Below are positions 34,857-47,342 of a stretch of DNA of 64,000 nt, in pieces (the first letter of the stretch is position 1; each line of letters starts with the position of its first letter). Location of the stretch: the NCBI RefSeq assembly GCF_014651955.1, contig NZ_BMXW01000014.1:33257-97256 (forward strand), in the 5' to 3' direction. Source of the stretch: Shewanella fodinae. GTDB lineage: Bacteria; Pseudomonadota; Gammaproteobacteria; Enterobacterales; Shewanellaceae. The notes beneath the pieces are model-generated. The model was not told the DNA's origin. It searched no databases and saw nothing but the letters and a program-made list of their open reading frames with translations. The translations under genes and the position numbers were made by a program.

Positions 34857-34925
34857 ATGAATAGTTACATTAGTTCTCTCTCACTCCTCCTCCTTACTCT
34901 CGCAGGCGTTGCGCGGAGGAGTTGA
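34857..34925 (+). CDS. leuL: Leucine operon leader peptide
   Basis: A 22-codon frame from ATG 34857 to TGA 34923-34925. Codons 8, 10, 11, 12, 13 and 15 are leucine (CTC CTC CTC CTC CTT CTC), the signature of a leucine attenuator. Ribosome stalling at these codons when leucyl-tRNA is scarce would disrupt the hairpin that the CTCCTCC run forms with GGAGGAG near the stop and favour antitermination. It is too short to be found by length filters. Confidence 0.85.
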   Translation: MNSYISSLSLLLLTLAGVARRS

Positions 34926-34956
34926 AGCTGTCTACCCGATAGTAAAATGAAAACTC

Positions 34957-34987
34957 AAAACCCCGCGCTGATCCCGCGGGGTTTTTT
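34957..34987 (+). terminator. Attenuator terminator of the leu operon
   Basis: The stem AAAACCCCGCG / CGCGGGGTTTT with a short loop and a T-run lies 31 bases after the leuL stop and 53 bases before leuA. An upstream GCGCGG segment in the leader can compete for the CCCCGCG arm, giving the alternative antiterminator. Confidence 0.85.
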
Positions 34988-35039
34988 GTTTTCAACACAA
35001 ATGTATTGATATGAGCGATATTACTGATGGAGAAATCAG

Positions 35040-37699
<2,660 letters not shown>

Positions 37700-37700
37700 C

Positions 37701-39110
37701 ATGGGCAAAACATTGTACGAAAAAGTGTGGGATACCCATGTGGTGGCCGTACCTGAGGGCGAAGCGCCAATCATTTATGTGGATCGCCATTTGGTGCACG
37801 AAGTGACTTCACCACAAGCGTTTAGTGGTTTAAAAATGGCGGGTCGTAAACTGCGCGCCCCCGAAAAAACCTTTGCCACCATGGATCACAACACCTCGAC
37901 TCGTAGTGCCAGCCTAGAAGCCTTGAGCCCCATGGCGCGCACTCAGGTGGAAACTTTGCAGCAGAACTGCCAGGAATTCGGCGTGCGTCTATACGATATT
38001 CACAATCCCAGACAAGGGATTGTGCATGTGATAGGGCCGGAGCTGGGGATTACCTTGCCTGGTACAGTCATCGTCTGCGGCGATTCACATACCGCGACTC
38101 ATGGGGCGTTTGGCGCATTGGCTTTTGGTATTGGCACTTCTGAAGTGGAGCATGTGCTGGCGACCCAGACCCTGCGTCAGCTGAAAGCTAAAACTATGAA
38201 AATCGACGTCCGCGGGCAAGTGGGGAACGGCATTACCGCCAAAGATATTGTACTGGCCATTATCGGCAAAATTGGCATGGATGGTGGTACCGGTCATGTG
38301 GTGGAATTTTGCGGTGAGGCCATTCAGGCGTTGTCGATGGAAGGTCGCATGACGCTGTGTAATATGGCCATTGAAATGGGGGCTAAAGCGGGCATGGTTG
38401 CACCGGATCAAACCACCTTTGATTATCTGCAAGACCGAGAATTTGCACCTAAAGGTGCTGCCTGGGAGCAAGCCGTGGCTGCCTGGAAACAGCTGCACAG
38501 TGATGCGGATGCTGAATTCGATGCGACTGTGGTAATAAACGCGGCTGACATCGCCCCGCAACTGACCTGGGGTACTAATCCCGGACAAGTGACGGCTATC
38601 GATAAACCCGTGCCAAATCCGGCCGATGTAACTGACTCTGTAGTGCGTGGCAGTATGGAAAAAGCGCTGCAGTATATTGGACTGGAACCTGGAACGCTGA
38701 TGACCGATGTGGCCGTAAATAAGGTTTTTATCGGTTCCTGTACCAATTCACGCATTGAAGATTTGCGCAGTGCGGCAGCGCAAATTCGTGGACGTAAGGT
38801 AGCTGCTGGTGTAAATGCGATTGTAGTCCCAGGATCTGGGCAAGTGAAAGCTCAGGCCGAAGCCGAAGGGCTGGACAAGCTTTTCACCAATGCGGGTTTT
38901 GAATGGCGCTTACCTGGTTGTTCTATGTGTCTGGCGATGAATGATGATCGCCTCGCTCCCGGCGATCGTTGTGCTTCTACTAGTAACCGTAACTTCGAGG
39001 GGCGTCAGGGCCGCGGTAGCCGCACCCATCTGGTAAGTCCGGCGATGGCCGCCGCAGCGGCAATTGCGGGTCATTTTGTTGATATTCGCCAGGGCGCAGA
39101 GGAGAAATAA
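37701..39110 (+). CDS. leuC: 3-isopropylmalate dehydratase large subunit
   Basis: Isomerises 2-isopropylmalate with LeuD using a 4Fe-4S cluster. Started at ATG 37701 ([15 protein letters not shown]) the product has 469 residues, the family length; the frame is open upstream into leuB but that is not coding. Cluster cysteines lie in [15 protein letters not shown] and in [21 protein letters not shown] and [19 protein letters not shown] are also conserved. leuD starts one base after its stop. Confidence 0.98.
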   Translation: MGKTLYEKVWDTHVVAVPEGEAPIIYVDRHLVHEVTSPQAFSGLKMAGRKLRAPEKTFATMDHNTSTRSASLEALSPMARTQVETLQQNCQEFGVRLYDIHNPRQGIVHVIGPELGITLPGTVIVCGDSHTATHGAFGALAFGIGTSEVEHVLATQTLRQLKAKTMKIDVRGQVGNGITAKDIVLAIIGKIGMDGGTGHVVEFCGEAIQALSMEGRMTLCNMAIEMGAKAGMVAPDQTTFDYLQDREFAPKGAAWEQAVAAWKQLHSDADAEFDATVVINAADIAPQLTWGTNPGQVTAIDKPVPNPADVTDSVVRGSMEKALQYIGLEPGTLMTDVAVNKVFIGSCTNSRIEDLRSAAAQIRGRKVAAGVNAIVVPGSGQVKAQAEAEGLDKLFTNAGFEWRLPGCSMCLAMNDDRLAPGDRCASTSNRNFEGRQGRGSRTHLVSPAMAAAAAIAGHFVDIRQGAEEK

Positions 39111-39111
39111 C

Positions 39112-39717
39112 ATGCAGGCTTTTACTGTTCATACCGGAATTGCAGTCCCTCTGGACAATGCCAACGTCGATACTGACCAGATTATTCCGAAACAGTTTTT
39201 ATCTAAAGTCACTAAAGATGGCTTTGGGGTGCACTTGTTTCATGACTGGCGTTACCTTGATGATGCGGGAACTCAAGCTAACCCTGAGTTTGTGATGAAT
39301 CAGGCGCGTTACCAAGGGGCTTCTATCTTATTAGCGCGAGAAAACTTTGGTTGCGGTTCCAGTCGTGAGCATGCGCCATGGGCTCTGGCTGATTATGGGT
39401 TGCGAGCCATCATTGCCCCGAGTTTTGCAGATATTTTTTACGGTAATGCAATCAATAATGGCTTGTTACCAGTTAAGTTGACCACTGATCAGGTGGAGCA
39501 GCTGTTTGCTGAAGTGACTGCGGCAGTCGGTGCCAAGGTGACTGTCGATTTACAAACCCTGGAAGTTATTGCGCCAAGTGGTAAACGTTTTGCGTTTACC
39601 CTTGCCCCATCGGCACGTCACAAGTTGTTGAATGGTCTCGATGCCATTGGGTTAACTTTGGCACATGCCGCCCAGATAGCGGCATATGAAGCAAAGCTTC
39701 CCGCTTGGCGTAGCTGA
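39112..39717 (+). CDS. leuD: 3-isopropylmalate dehydratase small subunit
   Basis: Swivelling-domain subunit paired with LeuC. The product has 201 residues, identical in length to E. coli LeuD, from ATG 39112 ([20 protein letters not shown]) with GAGGAGA upstream. [15 protein letters not shown] is the substrate-contact motif. Last gene of leuABCD, followed by a terminator. Confidence 0.98.
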   Translation: MQAFTVHTGIAVPLDNANVDTDQIIPKQFLSKVTKDGFGVHLFHDWRYLDDAGTQANPEFVMNQARYQGASILLARENFGCGSSREHAPWALADYGLRAIIAPSFADIFYGNAINNGLLPVKLTTDQVEQLFAEVTAAVGAKVTVDLQTLEVIAPSGKRFAFTLAPSARHKLLNGLDAIGLTLAHAAQIAAYEAKLPAWRS

Positions 39718-39730
39718 AATTTTTGGCGGT

Positions 39731-39758
39731 AAAAAAAGGGCCTGATGGCTCTTTTTTA
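39731..39758 (+). terminator. Terminator of the leu operon
   Basis: AAAAAGGGCC / GGCTCTTTTTT hairpin (one G-T pair) with a TGAT loop and a long T-run, 14 bases after leuD. Confidence 0.85.
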
Positions 39759-39900
39759 TTCAGCGAACAGTTGTTCCAAATCATATCTGACGGACTACCA
39801 CTAATCATTTTTCGCTTAGCTGTTTATGTCCTTATTCCCTTATTGAATATAATTAAATATAAATTTTTCAGTATGTTATTTTTTTGATTGGCGGGAATTT

Positions 39901-39914
39901 GCTGACATGTCAGC
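39901..39914. promoter_or_regulatory. Perfect 14-bp palindrome upstream of fadL
   Basis: GCTGACATGTCAGC reads the same on both strands. It stands in the AT-rich 490-base gap between leuD and fadL, about 335 bases before the fadL start. I do not recognise the regulator. The rest of the gap, apart from the PsrA-like site, shows no gene. Confidence 0.45.
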
Positions 39915-40080
39915 ATTGGCTAGTGATTTGTTCTGTATTAAGCAATGAAAAATAGCGAACGCGTGTGCATTTTGGTAAAAACAATAACTATTTGTTTATA
40001 AACCAATTATTTTTAATAATAAGTATGAGTTGGCACACTCCAGCGAAAATTTTCGACAATATGGATCAATTTTAATTGTT

Positions 40081-40096
40081 TTAAACGAGTGTTTAA
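40081..40096. promoter_or_regulatory. Candidate PsrA/FadR-type operator of fadL
   Basis: TTAAAC GAGT GTTTAA has perfect 6-bp arms with a 4-bp spacer. In Shewanella and Pseudomonas the TetR-type regulator PsrA binds AAAC-N4-GTTT palindromes and controls fatty-acid degradation, including fadL-type porins. The site is about 155 bases upstream of fadL. Confidence 0.6.
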
Positions 40097-40249
40097 TAAA
40101 AATTAATCGCTTGAAATGCAACTTAATCAGTATAAAACTCTGATTTTTTTGTGATGCTTGCAAAGATATTCTGTAGCGGTAAACTGCGACGCCATACTAA
40201 AAAGAAGTATTTCAACAAGTATACTCAACTAACAGATGAGAGAATAACA

Positions 40250-41602
40250 ATGAAGAAACAACAAATTGCTTTAGCAATATCAGCAGCGATTTTGGGGATC
40301 GCAGTGCAGGCTCAAGTTCAGGCTGCCGGTTTCCAATTAGCAGAATCTTCCGCGACCGGTTTGGGGCGGGCATTTGCGGGTGAAGGTGCTTCTGCGGAAA
40401 ATGCTTCCGTACAGGCACGTAATCCAGCGATGTTGAGCTACCTTGAAGGTCGGCAGATGTCTGTCGGTGCCATCTATGTCATGCCGTCGGTAAATACCCC
40501 AGGGGATGTGACTATTGCATCGCCTTTATTGCCGCAGGCGGTGACATTAAACGCTGATGTAAATGACGTAGCCAATAATGCCGTGGTCCCCAATTTTTAC
40601 TACTCCAGCCAGTTAAATGATCGCTGGACCTGGGGGTTGGCTGTTAACTCTAATTACGGTCTCTCTACCGAGCTAGACACTACCGCCGCCGCGGCGATAT
40701 TTGGTAATAAAACCTCCGTAACTACCGTAGAACTTAATCCGAATATTGCCTACCGTATTGACCAACATTTCACTGTAGGTGGTGGTTTGCGTTTGGTCTA
40801 TGGTGAAGGTGAAATTGGTGCATCGGTCCCTGGTTGGATTGATGCCGTACGTGCGGTTCCTGGACTGCCAAGTTCAGTCACTGCTGCTTTGCCTCCTGCA
40901 GGTACAGAGCTGAAATATCTGAAAGGCGATGATTATGGGTATGGGTGGCAGGCTGGCGCTAGCTGGCAGATCACGCCGGAACATAGGATCGCGCTGTCCT
41001 ACCACAGCAAAGTGGATCTGGATCTTGACGGCCATGCCAGTGGTCTGATTTATACCGGTGGATCTTCTAAAGTGGAAGGTTATTTGCCTCTGGAACTGCC
41101 AGCATTTGCCGAACTGTCTTCGTTCCATCAGCTGACAGATAACTGGTCAATGCAGGCAAGCGTTAACTGGACCGACTGGAGCGTGTTCGATCAGTTGGTC
41201 GCCTATTTCCCTGGTGAACAGAAGCCTTTGGGCGATATTTCCAGCGACTTAGTAAAAGATGAACATTTTAAGGATAACTGGCGTTTTGCGCTGGGTACTA
41301 TGTACCGTCTGAATGACACTTGGTTGTTACGTGCTGGTGTCGCACTGGATAAGACAGCTGTGAGCGATGAGCACCGTACTATTACTATTCCGGACAGCGA
41401 TCGCCATTGGGTGAGTGTAGGTGTGGGTTATGCCCCAACTAAATCCATTAATGTTGACTTAGGGATAAGTTATCTGCGCACTCATGGTTCTGCTCCGATC
41501 AATGAAACCATGAATATGTTGAACCTAGCGCAAGTGACTTATAACGGTGAGTCAACCGGACATGTATGGCTGGCAGGTTTGCAAGTTTCATACAAGATCT
41601 GA
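40250..41602 (+). CDS. fadL: FadL-family outer-membrane long-chain fatty acid transporter
   Basis: A 450-residue beta-barrel protein. ATG 40250 gives a clean signal peptide (MKKQQIALAISAAILGIAVQ, cut near AQA/AG); the open frame from 40151 upstream is not coding. The mature N-terminus GFQLAESSATGLGRAFAGEG and ASVQARNPAMLSYLEG is the conserved hatch of the FadL/TodX family (NPA motif). It ends in an aromatic-rich strand (WLAGLQVSYKI) as expected for barrel insertion. Transports long-chain fatty acids or similar hydrophobic molecules. Probably PsrA-regulated through 40081-40096. Confidence 0.92.
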   Translation: MKKQQIALAISAAILGIAVQAQVQAAGFQLAESSATGLGRAFAGEGASAENASVQARNPAMLSYLEGRQMSVGAIYVMPSVNTPGDVTIASPLLPQAVTLNADVNDVANNAVVPNFYYSSQLNDRWTWGLAVNSNYGLSTELDTTAAAAIFGNKTSVTTVELNPNIAYRIDQHFTVGGGLRLVYGEGEIGASVPGWIDAVRAVPGLPSSVTAALPPAGTELKYLKGDDYGYGWQAGASWQITPEHRIALSYHSKVDLDLDGHASGLIYTGGSSKVEGYLPLELPAFAELSSFHQLTDNWSMQASVNWTDWSVFDQLVAYFPGEQKPLGDISSDLVKDEHFKDNWRFALGTMYRLNDTWLLRAGVALDKTAVSDEHRTITIPDSDRHWVSVGVGYAPTKSINVDLGISYLRTHGSAPINETMNMLNLAQVTYNGESTGHVWLAGLQVSYKI

Positions 41603-41616
41603 TAGCTATGGCGTAT

Positions 41617-41645
41617 AAAAAGCCCGCGAAAGCGGGTTTTTTATT
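41617..41645 (+). terminator. Terminator of fadL
   Basis: AAAAAGCCCGC / GCGGGTTTTTT stem with a GAAA tetraloop and T-run, 15 bases after fadL. It also faces the convergent small gene at 41660. Confidence 0.9.
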
Positions 41646-41659
41646 GTTTGTCACAAGGA

Positions 41660-41953
41660 CTAAACATCGATATCGATGTAGGTGCCTTTACCTTCTTCAA
41701 TTGCCTTGGCTTTTGGCTCTTCGTCGCTCTCTCTGCGGCTAGCGTTACGTCGTTCGCGAGCAAAAGGCCGCTGTTCTTTACGACGTTCATGGCGAACCCG
41801 CCGCTCGTTGCTAACAACCTGCTGGAATTGCGGATTATCCTTATCATAGGCCGCCACTGCTGAACCGTTATTAACTTGCTGTATCCCTTGTTGAGGTTCA
41901 TAGGCAGCCTTGGCAGGTTGCGCTACCATGGCATAGATACTATCTAATCCCAT
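41660..41953 (-). CDS. Small highly charged hypothetical protein
   Basis: The product has 97 residues, starting MGLDSIYAMVAQPAKAAYEP, with a basic middle (NERRVRHERRKEQRPFARER) and an acidic-basic tail ending GTYIDIDV. No membrane segment or known domain. ATG 41953 has a good GAGGGA site eight bases upstream, and the gene ends opposite the fadL terminator, so I think it is real. It resembles small uncharacterised proteins found near mraZ in Shewanella-type genomes, from memory only. Function unknown. Confidence 0.7.
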   Translation of the reverse strand: MGLDSIYAMVAQPAKAAYEPQQGIQQVNNGSAVAAYDKDNPQFQQVVSNERRVRHERRKEQRPFARERRNASRRESDEEPKAKAIEEGKGTYIDIDV

Positions 41954-42302
41954 ACCAATCCCTCACTGACGGTGCCTGAGAAAATCAGGCTAAAAGATCC
42001 CTATACTTTTTTATCGACCATCTATGAGTTGATTTTAGTTTTTTTTGCATGTTTTTTGCACAATTCCCAATAATTCCTGTTTGTTGTACCGTGGTGGCGA
42101 AAAGCTTGTCGATAACCACTTATTGATGTGGCTTCCCCACTATTATTGCCTGTGCCTGCTATTCCTAATTCGTTCTATCACGTTAATAAGCAAGAAATAG
42201 TTGTCTTCATCCACAAAAATCCACTTTATTAACTGGATCCCAATCTGCAAATAACTCGCTGCTAACCCGCTTGGAGACTGGCTTTAAACGGGATCCCATC
42301 CC

Positions 42303-42332
42303 TTGACAAGCTTTATTGACTATCCCTACACT
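42303..42332 (+). promoter_or_regulatory. Promoter at the head of the dcw cluster
   Basis: TTGACA (42303-42308), 18 bases, TACACT (42327-42332). It stands just upstream of the MraZ repeats and about 60 bases from the mraZ start. The 41954-42300 stretch upstream is non-coding and shows no other clear element. Confidence 0.75.
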
Positions 42333-42340
42333 TAGCATTT

Positions 42341-42370
42341 GTGGGAATTTGTGGATAATAGTGGATCAAA
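42341..42370 (+). promoter_or_regulatory. MraZ operator (three GTGG repeats) overlapping a DnaA box
   Basis: GTGGGA at 42341, GTGGAT at 42351 and GTGGAT at 42361 are spaced exactly 10 bp apart, the form bound by ring-shaped MraZ for autorepression in E. coli. The middle repeat is part of TGTGGATAA (42350-42358), the exact complement of the DnaA box TTATCCACA. Confidence 0.8.
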
Positions 42371-42392
42371 AAGGATCTGTGAGGGACTGAAC

Positions 42393-42851
42393 TTGTTTTC
42401 TGGGGCCAGTGCGCTGAATTTAGATGCCAAAGGACGGATCGCCATGCCAACGCGATACCGTGAAGAGCTGCGCGCCCAAGAACTGGGAAAGCTAGTGGTT
42501 ACCGTGGATATTCAGTCTCCATGCCTGTTGATCTACCCCGCGCTGGAATGGGCAAAAGTGTTAGAAAAGTTATTGAAACTTTCTGATATTCAACCACAGG
42601 AGCGGGCAATGAAACGTTTGTTATTGGGGTATGCCCAAGATTGTGAACTGGATAGCAACGGCCGTATTTTACTGACACCACCGCTGCGCCAATATGCATC
42701 GCTCGACAAAAAGACGATGTTGGTCGGACAGTTAAATAAATTTGAACTGTGGGATGAACAGACTTGGCAGCAACAGTTGGCCGATAGTCTGGAGATGATT
42801 CGAAACGATGGACTGGAAGCCAGTGAGCGGTTGGCGGATTTTTCACTCTGA
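42393..42851 (+). CDS. mraZ: Transcriptional regulator MraZ
   Basis: A 152-residue protein (same as E. coli) when started at TTG 42393, where GAGGG lies eight bases upstream and the product begins MFSGASALNLDAKGRIAMPT-like. The in-frame GTG at 42339 would place the start inside the MraZ operator and is rejected. Two AbrB-like halves each carry the D-x-K/N-G-R-(I/x)-x-x-P-x-x-x-R motif (DAKGRIAMPTRYR and DSNGRILLTPPLR). MraZ represses its own dcw operon; the operator repeats lie directly upstream. rsmH follows after 28 bases. Confidence 0.95.
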   Translation: MFSGASALNLDAKGRIAMPTRYREELRAQELGKLVVTVDIQSPCLLIYPALEWAKVLEKLLKLSDIQPQERAMKRLLLGYAQDCELDSNGRILLTPPLRQYASLDKKTMLVGQLNKFELWDEQTWQQQLADSLEMIRNDGLEASERLADFSL

Positions 42852-42879
42852 AGCAGCGGCATAACTAAAGAAGAGATTG

Positions 42880-43821
42880 ATGAGTCAGAATTACGCACAC
42901 CAGTCGGTTTTGCTGCAGGAGGCAATCGACGGTTTAAATATCCGCCCTGATGGCATTTATGTCGATGGTACATTCGGCCGTGGCGGTCATTCGCGGCAGA
43001 TCCTGGCTCGTTTGGGCAGTAATGGCCGTTTGATTGCCATTGATCGCGATCCACAAGCGATTGCTGCAGCGCAAACATTGGCAGAAGATCCCCGTTTTTC
43101 AATTATCCATGGTGGTTTTGGTGAGTTGGCCCGTTATATCGAAGAACTGGGGCTGACCGGCAAGATTGACGGGGTATTACTCGATCTAGGCGTATCATCG
43201 CCACAACTAGACGACGCAGATCGTGGTTTTAGTTTTTTGCGTGATGGTCCGTTGGATATGCGCATGGATAACAGCAAAGGGCAAACCGCCGCTGAGTGGT
43301 TGGCTCGCGCCGATGTGGAAGATATGGCTTGGGTATTCAAAACCTATGGTGAAGAGAAAAATGCCCGTCATATTGCCCGTTGTATCGTGGCTGATCGCGA
43401 CTCGACCCCATTTCTGCGGACTAAAGATCTCGCTGCTCTTATTGAGCGTATTACCAAACATCGGGAACGTAATAAACACCCGGCAACCCGGGTATTTCAG
43501 GCGATTAGGATTTATATCAATAGCGAACTGGAACAGATCCAGCAGGCACTGGATGGTGCCCTAACCGTGTTGGCGCCGGCCGGGCGTCTCTCTGTTATCA
43601 GCTTTCACTCGCTAGAAGATCGTTTAGTTAAACGTTTTATGCGGCGCTACAGCCAGGCGGAAGAGGTGCCTTATGGCTTGCCGATAACCGAGGCGCAGTT
43701 GCAACAGGGGCGCAAGTTAAAAACGCTGGGAAAGGCCATTAAGCCATCTGATGCTGAGTTGGACGTCAATGCCAGAGCCCGCAGTTCGGTACTGCGGTTG
43801 GCTGAGCGCTTGGAGGATTGA
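42880..43821 (+). CDS. rsmH: 16S rRNA (cytosine-1402-N4)-methyltransferase
   Basis: The product has 313 residues from ATG 42880 ([19 protein letters not shown]), the E. coli length; the TTG three bases earlier is not needed. The SAM site [15 protein letters not shown] and the segment [20 protein letters not shown] are typical, as is [15 protein letters not shown] near the C-terminus. It methylates C1402 in the ribosomal P site. Second gene of the dcw operon; ftsL begins one base after its stop. Confidence 0.98.
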   Translation: MSQNYAHQSVLLQEAIDGLNIRPDGIYVDGTFGRGGHSRQILARLGSNGRLIAIDRDPQAIAAAQTLAEDPRFSIIHGGFGELARYIEELGLTGKIDGVLLDLGVSSPQLDDADRGFSFLRDGPLDMRMDNSKGQTAAEWLARADVEDMAWVFKTYGEEKNARHIARCIVADRDSTPFLRTKDLAALIERITKHRERNKHPATRVFQAIRIYINSELEQIQQALDGALTVLAPAGRLSVISFHSLEDRLVKRFMRRYSQAEEVPYGLPITEAQLQQGRKLKTLGKAIKPSDAELDVNARARSSVLRLAERLED

Positions 43822-43822
43822 G

Positions 43823-44143
43823 ATGGCAGCGTCCAAGCAACAGCCAAATTTAGCGCGCATTGTGATGCTGGATATCTGGCATCACAAGTGGCTGTTGCTG
43901 ATGTCGTGCTTCGTTCTGGGGAACGCCGTGGCGGTAGTTTATACCAGCCACATCAGCCGTTACCAGACCAGCCAATTGAGTAAGTTGCAGCAAGAGAGGG
44001 ATCGTCTGGATATTGAATGGCGCAATTTGCTGTTGGAAGAACAATCGTTGGCAGAGCACAGCCGGGTTACCCGGATAGCGACCAAAGAGCTGGATATGGT
44101 GCGGCCGTTACCCAATGAAGAGGTCATAGTGAGACTTCCATGA
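43823..44143 (+). CDS. ftsL: Cell division protein FtsL
   Basis: A 106-residue bitopic protein from ATG 43823; the longer frame from 43751 lies inside rsmH. A basic cytoplasmic tail, one membrane helix (about 26-44, WLLLMSCFVLGNAVAVVYT) and a periplasmic coiled coil (QLSKLQQERDRLDIEWRNLL) are visible. FtsL links FtsQ and FtsB to FtsWI in the divisome. The stop overlaps the ftsI start by 4 bases (ATGA). Confidence 0.95.
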   Translation: MAASKQQPNLARIVMLDIWHHKWLLLMSCFVLGNAVAVVYTSHISRYQTSQLSKLQQERDRLDIEWRNLLLEEQSLAEHSRVTRIATKELDMVRPLPNEEVIVRLP

Positions 44144-45876
44144 AAAAGCAGGCAAAAAGGATTTCCAAGCCTCAACCAATACACTGGCGACTCAAGGCGG
44201 TGGTGGTTGCGGTATGCCTGATGTTTGTGTCACTGGTGGGACGGGCGGCTTACATCCAGGTATTGCAGCCGGAGATGCTGCGCCATGAAAGTGATATGCG
44301 CACCTTGCGTACCACTTCTTCAGAAGTGCAACGTGGTCTGATTACGGACCGCAATGGTGAGATGCTGGCCGTCAGTGTGCCAGTGAAAGCGGTCTATGCC
44401 GATCCCAAAGTGGTGCATGATGAGAACGGCTTTGCCGATATGCGCCGTTGGCAGGCACTGGCTGAGGTGTTACATCAGCCGGAAAGCGAACTGGTCAACC
44501 GGGTAAAATCCAATCCCAATAAACGTTTTACCTATATCCAGCGCCAGGTCACGCCAGCCGTTGCGGATTATATCAAACAGCTGAAATTACCGGGGATTTA
44601 TCTCAAATCAGAGTCTCGTCGTTACTATCCGACAGGCGAAATCACTGCGCAGTTGGTGGGGATTACCAATATCGATGATGTCGGTATCGAGGGGTTGGAA
44701 AACACTTATGACAACTGGTTGACAGGAACCCCCTCCAAAGAACAGGTACGACAGTCGCGCGATGGTCAGGTGGTCGAACGCCTTGGCATTATCCAGCAAG
44801 GCGAACGTTCAAATGATTTGATGTTGAGTATTGATCAGCGTATTCAACAGTTGGCCTATCGTGAACTGAAACGGGCAACCGAAATGTATCAGGCCACCTC
44901 AGGTTCGCTGGTGATGATCGATGTCCATACCGGCGAAATCCTCGCCATGGCCAACACCCCATCTTACAACCCTAATGCGCGTGACGATCTGGAAAGCTAC
45001 CGCATGCGTAACCGGGCGGTCACTGATGCATATGAACCCGGCTCCACAGTGAAACCATTCGTGATGGCTGCTGCGCTGGAGGCTGGCATCGTCAAACCCG
45101 GTGACCTAGTGGATACCTCCCCAGGTTGGATGCGGATTGGTGGACGCCAGGTCCGTGACGGACAGAACTTAGGTGATATTCCTCTGGCCACCATATTGAT
45201 TAAATCCAGTAACGTTGGCATCAGCAAATTGGCGCTAGGGCTGCCGATTCAGCAGTTGCTGGGGACTTATCAGTCGTTAGGTCTAGGCAATTACACGGGT
45301 GTGAATCTCACAGGGGAAAGTACCGGACTTATCCCTGATCGTCACCGCTGGTCCGATTTTGAACGGGCAACATTAGCCTTTGGCTATGGCTTGACTGTAA
45401 CACCTCTGCAGTTAGCGCGCATGTACGCCACGCTGGGCAGTGGCGGCATTTTACGCCCGGCTTCAGTACTGAAGCTTAAACAGGCCCCGGACGGTGTACG
45501 AGTGCTTTCCGAGACGTCAGCCAAAGAAGTGTTGAAAATGCTGGTGGGTGTAACAGAAGCCGGTGGTACTGGCACCAAGGCGCATATCGACGGTTATCCC
45601 GTAGCCGGTAAATCCGGTACCAGCCGCAAAGCGGTCGCTGGCGGTTATGGCGATGATTATGTGGCTTTGTTTGCTGGTGTTGCCCCCGCAAATAATCCGC
45701 GATTGGCGATGGTAGTGGTGGTCAATGAGCCCAAGGGTGACCATTACTATGGTGGCGATGTTTCCGGCCCGGTATTTGGTAAGGTGATGTCAGGTGCGCT
45801 GCAGATGTTAAATGTAGAGCCTGTGAGTGCGAAGGCACAGGTGCAGCTGGCGGGAACTCCGGGGAGAAAAGAATGA
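44140..45876 (+). CDS. ftsI: Peptidoglycan transpeptidase FtsI (PBP3)
   Basis: A 578-residue septal transpeptidase. It has an N-terminal membrane anchor (about 18-38, [20 protein letters not shown]), a pedestal domain, then the penicillin-binding domain with EPGSTVKPF (active-site Ser of SxxK), SSNVGISK (SxN) and AGKSGTSRK (KTG-type triad). It crosslinks septal peptidoglycan with FtsW and is a beta-lactam target. murE overlaps its end by 4 bases. Confidence 0.98.
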   Translation: MKKQAKRISKPQPIHWRLKAVVVAVCLMFVSLVGRAAYIQVLQPEMLRHESDMRTLRTTSSEVQRGLITDRNGEMLAVSVPVKAVYADPKVVHDENGFADMRRWQALAEVLHQPESELVNRVKSNPNKRFTYIQRQVTPAVADYIKQLKLPGIYLKSESRRYYPTGEITAQLVGITNIDDVGIEGLENTYDNWLTGTPSKEQVRQSRDGQVVERLGIIQQGERSNDLMLSIDQRIQQLAYRELKRATEMYQATSGSLVMIDVHTGEILAMANTPSYNPNARDDLESYRMRNRAVTDAYEPGSTVKPFVMAAALEAGIVKPGDLVDTSPGWMRIGGRQVRDGQNLGDIPLATILIKSSNVGISKLALGLPIQQLLGTYQSLGLGNYTGVNLTGESTGLIPDRHRWSDFERATLAFGYGLTVTPLQLARMYATLGSGGILRPASVLKLKQAPDGVRVLSETSAKEVLKMLVGVTEAGGTGTKAHIDGYPVAGKSGTSRKAVAGGYGDDYVALFAGVAPANNPRLAMVVVVNEPKGDHYYGGDVSGPVFGKVMSGALQMLNVEPVSAKAQVQLAGTPGRKE

Positions 45877-47342
45877 TGTTACTGAAGGATCTGCTCGCCC
45901 CATGGTTCCATTATGCCGGTAGTGAAACGGTAGCTGCGCCAACACTTGATAGCCGTAAAGTGGTCAGTGGTGGTTTGTTTGTCGCGGTGCCGGGGTTTAA
46001 AACCGACGGTCGTGAATATATTAGTGCGGCGTTTAAAAATGGCGCCGCAGCAGTGTTAAAGCATACTGATAACCCGGAAGATCATGGGAAAGTCAGTAGT
46101 GCTAATGGGTTGGTCATTGAGTTTTTCAGGCTGAACCGTCAGGTCTCAGCATTAGCGGCACAGTACTACGGGTTGATCCCCGGCAAGCCCCGAATTGTGG
46201 GGGTTACTGGCACCAATGGCAAAACATCGGTAACGCAACTGATTGCGCAATGGGTTGAGTTGTACGGTCAGCAGGCTGGTGTAATGGGCACCCTCGGTAA
46301 TGGCCGTCCTGGCCATCTGCATGACACCGGTAATACCACGGCCGATGCCATTACGTTAATGGCGCAGTTCAAGCAGATGGGGGAGTCCGGCGTCAATGTG
46401 TGCGCCATGGAGGTTTCCAGTCACGGTTTGGTGCAAGGGCGGGTAGATGCGGTGCCATTTGAAGTCGCTGTCTTTACCAATCTTAGCCGTGACCATCTGG
46501 ATTTTCACAAGAGTATGGAAGCCTACGCTGCCGCTAAGCAGCGGTTATTGCGTTTCCCAACGGTGAAAAAAGCCGCCGTCAATCTAGATGATAGTACAGG
46601 CTCTGCTTGGTTTGACAGCATGGATAAGACGCGGCTGTTGGGATTCAGTCTTCATCGGGATCCGCGAGCCACACTGTTGGCGCTGAATGCCGATTATCAT
46701 CATGCAGGCATTCAGGCGTTAATCCGCTGGCCGGGAGGTGAAGGCCAGTTACAAACCCCTTTGCTGGGTGAATTTAACCTGTCAAACCTGTTGGCAGCAC
46801 TCAGCGCTTTGTATGCCCTCGGCTATCCCCTTAATGAGTTGCTGGAATTGGCTCCACAGCTGCAACCTGTGCCTGGGCGTATGGAATGCTTCGCATCTAC
46901 GCGAGGTTTCTCGCTGGTGGTGGATTATGCCCACACCCCAGATGGGCTGGAAAAGGCGTTGCTGGCGGCGCGGGAGCATTGTCAGGGGCAGTTGTGGTGT
47001 GTGTTTGGCTGTGGTGGTGATCGCGACAAAGGCAAACGGCCACAAATGGGCGCAATCGCTGAGCGGTTGGCGGATCGACTGATGATCACCAGTGACAATA
47101 TTCGTAGCGAAGACCCACAACAGATCATTAATGACATAGTGGAGGGGTTGGCTCAGCCGCAACAAGCGCTGACTGAAGTGGATCGCGTTCGGGCCATCCG
47201 CTATGTCGTCAGCCAGGCCAATGCCGGAGATCTGATCGTACTGGCAGGTAAAGGCCATGAAACTTATCAGGAAATTGCTGGCGTGAAACATCATTATGAC
47301 GAGCGGGCATTGGCCCGTGAAATTAGCGGAGGTCAACAATGA
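45873..47342 (+). CDS. murE: UDP-MurNAc-tripeptide synthetase (meso-diaminopimelate-adding)
   Basis: A 489-residue Mur ligase adding the third stem residue. ATP site [20 protein letters not shown]; central-domain ligands [15 protein letters not shown] and [14 protein letters not shown]; carbamylated Lys expected in AYAAAKQRL. The C-terminal motif that binds diaminopimelate is normally DNPR; here it reads SDNIRSEDP, with Ile for Pro. The flanking sequence supports a DAP-type enzyme, so I keep that assignment and flag the change. Overlaps ftsI and murF by 4 bases each. Confidence 0.95.
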   Translation: MMLLKDLLAPWFHYAGSETVAAPTLDSRKVVSGGLFVAVPGFKTDGREYISAAFKNGAAAVLKHTDNPEDHGKVSSANGLVIEFFRLNRQVSALAAQYYGLIPGKPRIVGVTGTNGKTSVTQLIAQWVELYGQQAGVMGTLGNGRPGHLHDTGNTTADAITLMAQFKQMGESGVNVCAMEVSSHGLVQGRVDAVPFEVAVFTNLSRDHLDFHKSMEAYAAAKQRLLRFPTVKKAAVNLDDSTGSAWFDSMDKTRLLGFSLHRDPRATLLALNADYHHAGIQALIRWPGGEGQLQTPLLGEFNLSNLLAALSALYALGYPLNELLELAPQLQPVPGRMECFASTRGFSLVVDYAHTPDGLEKALLAAREHCQGQLWCVFGCGGDRDKGKRPQMGAIAERLADRLMITSDNIRSEDPQQIINDIVEGLAQPQQALTEVDRVRAIRYVVSQANAGDLIVLAGKGHETYQEIAGVKHHYDERALAREISGGQQ

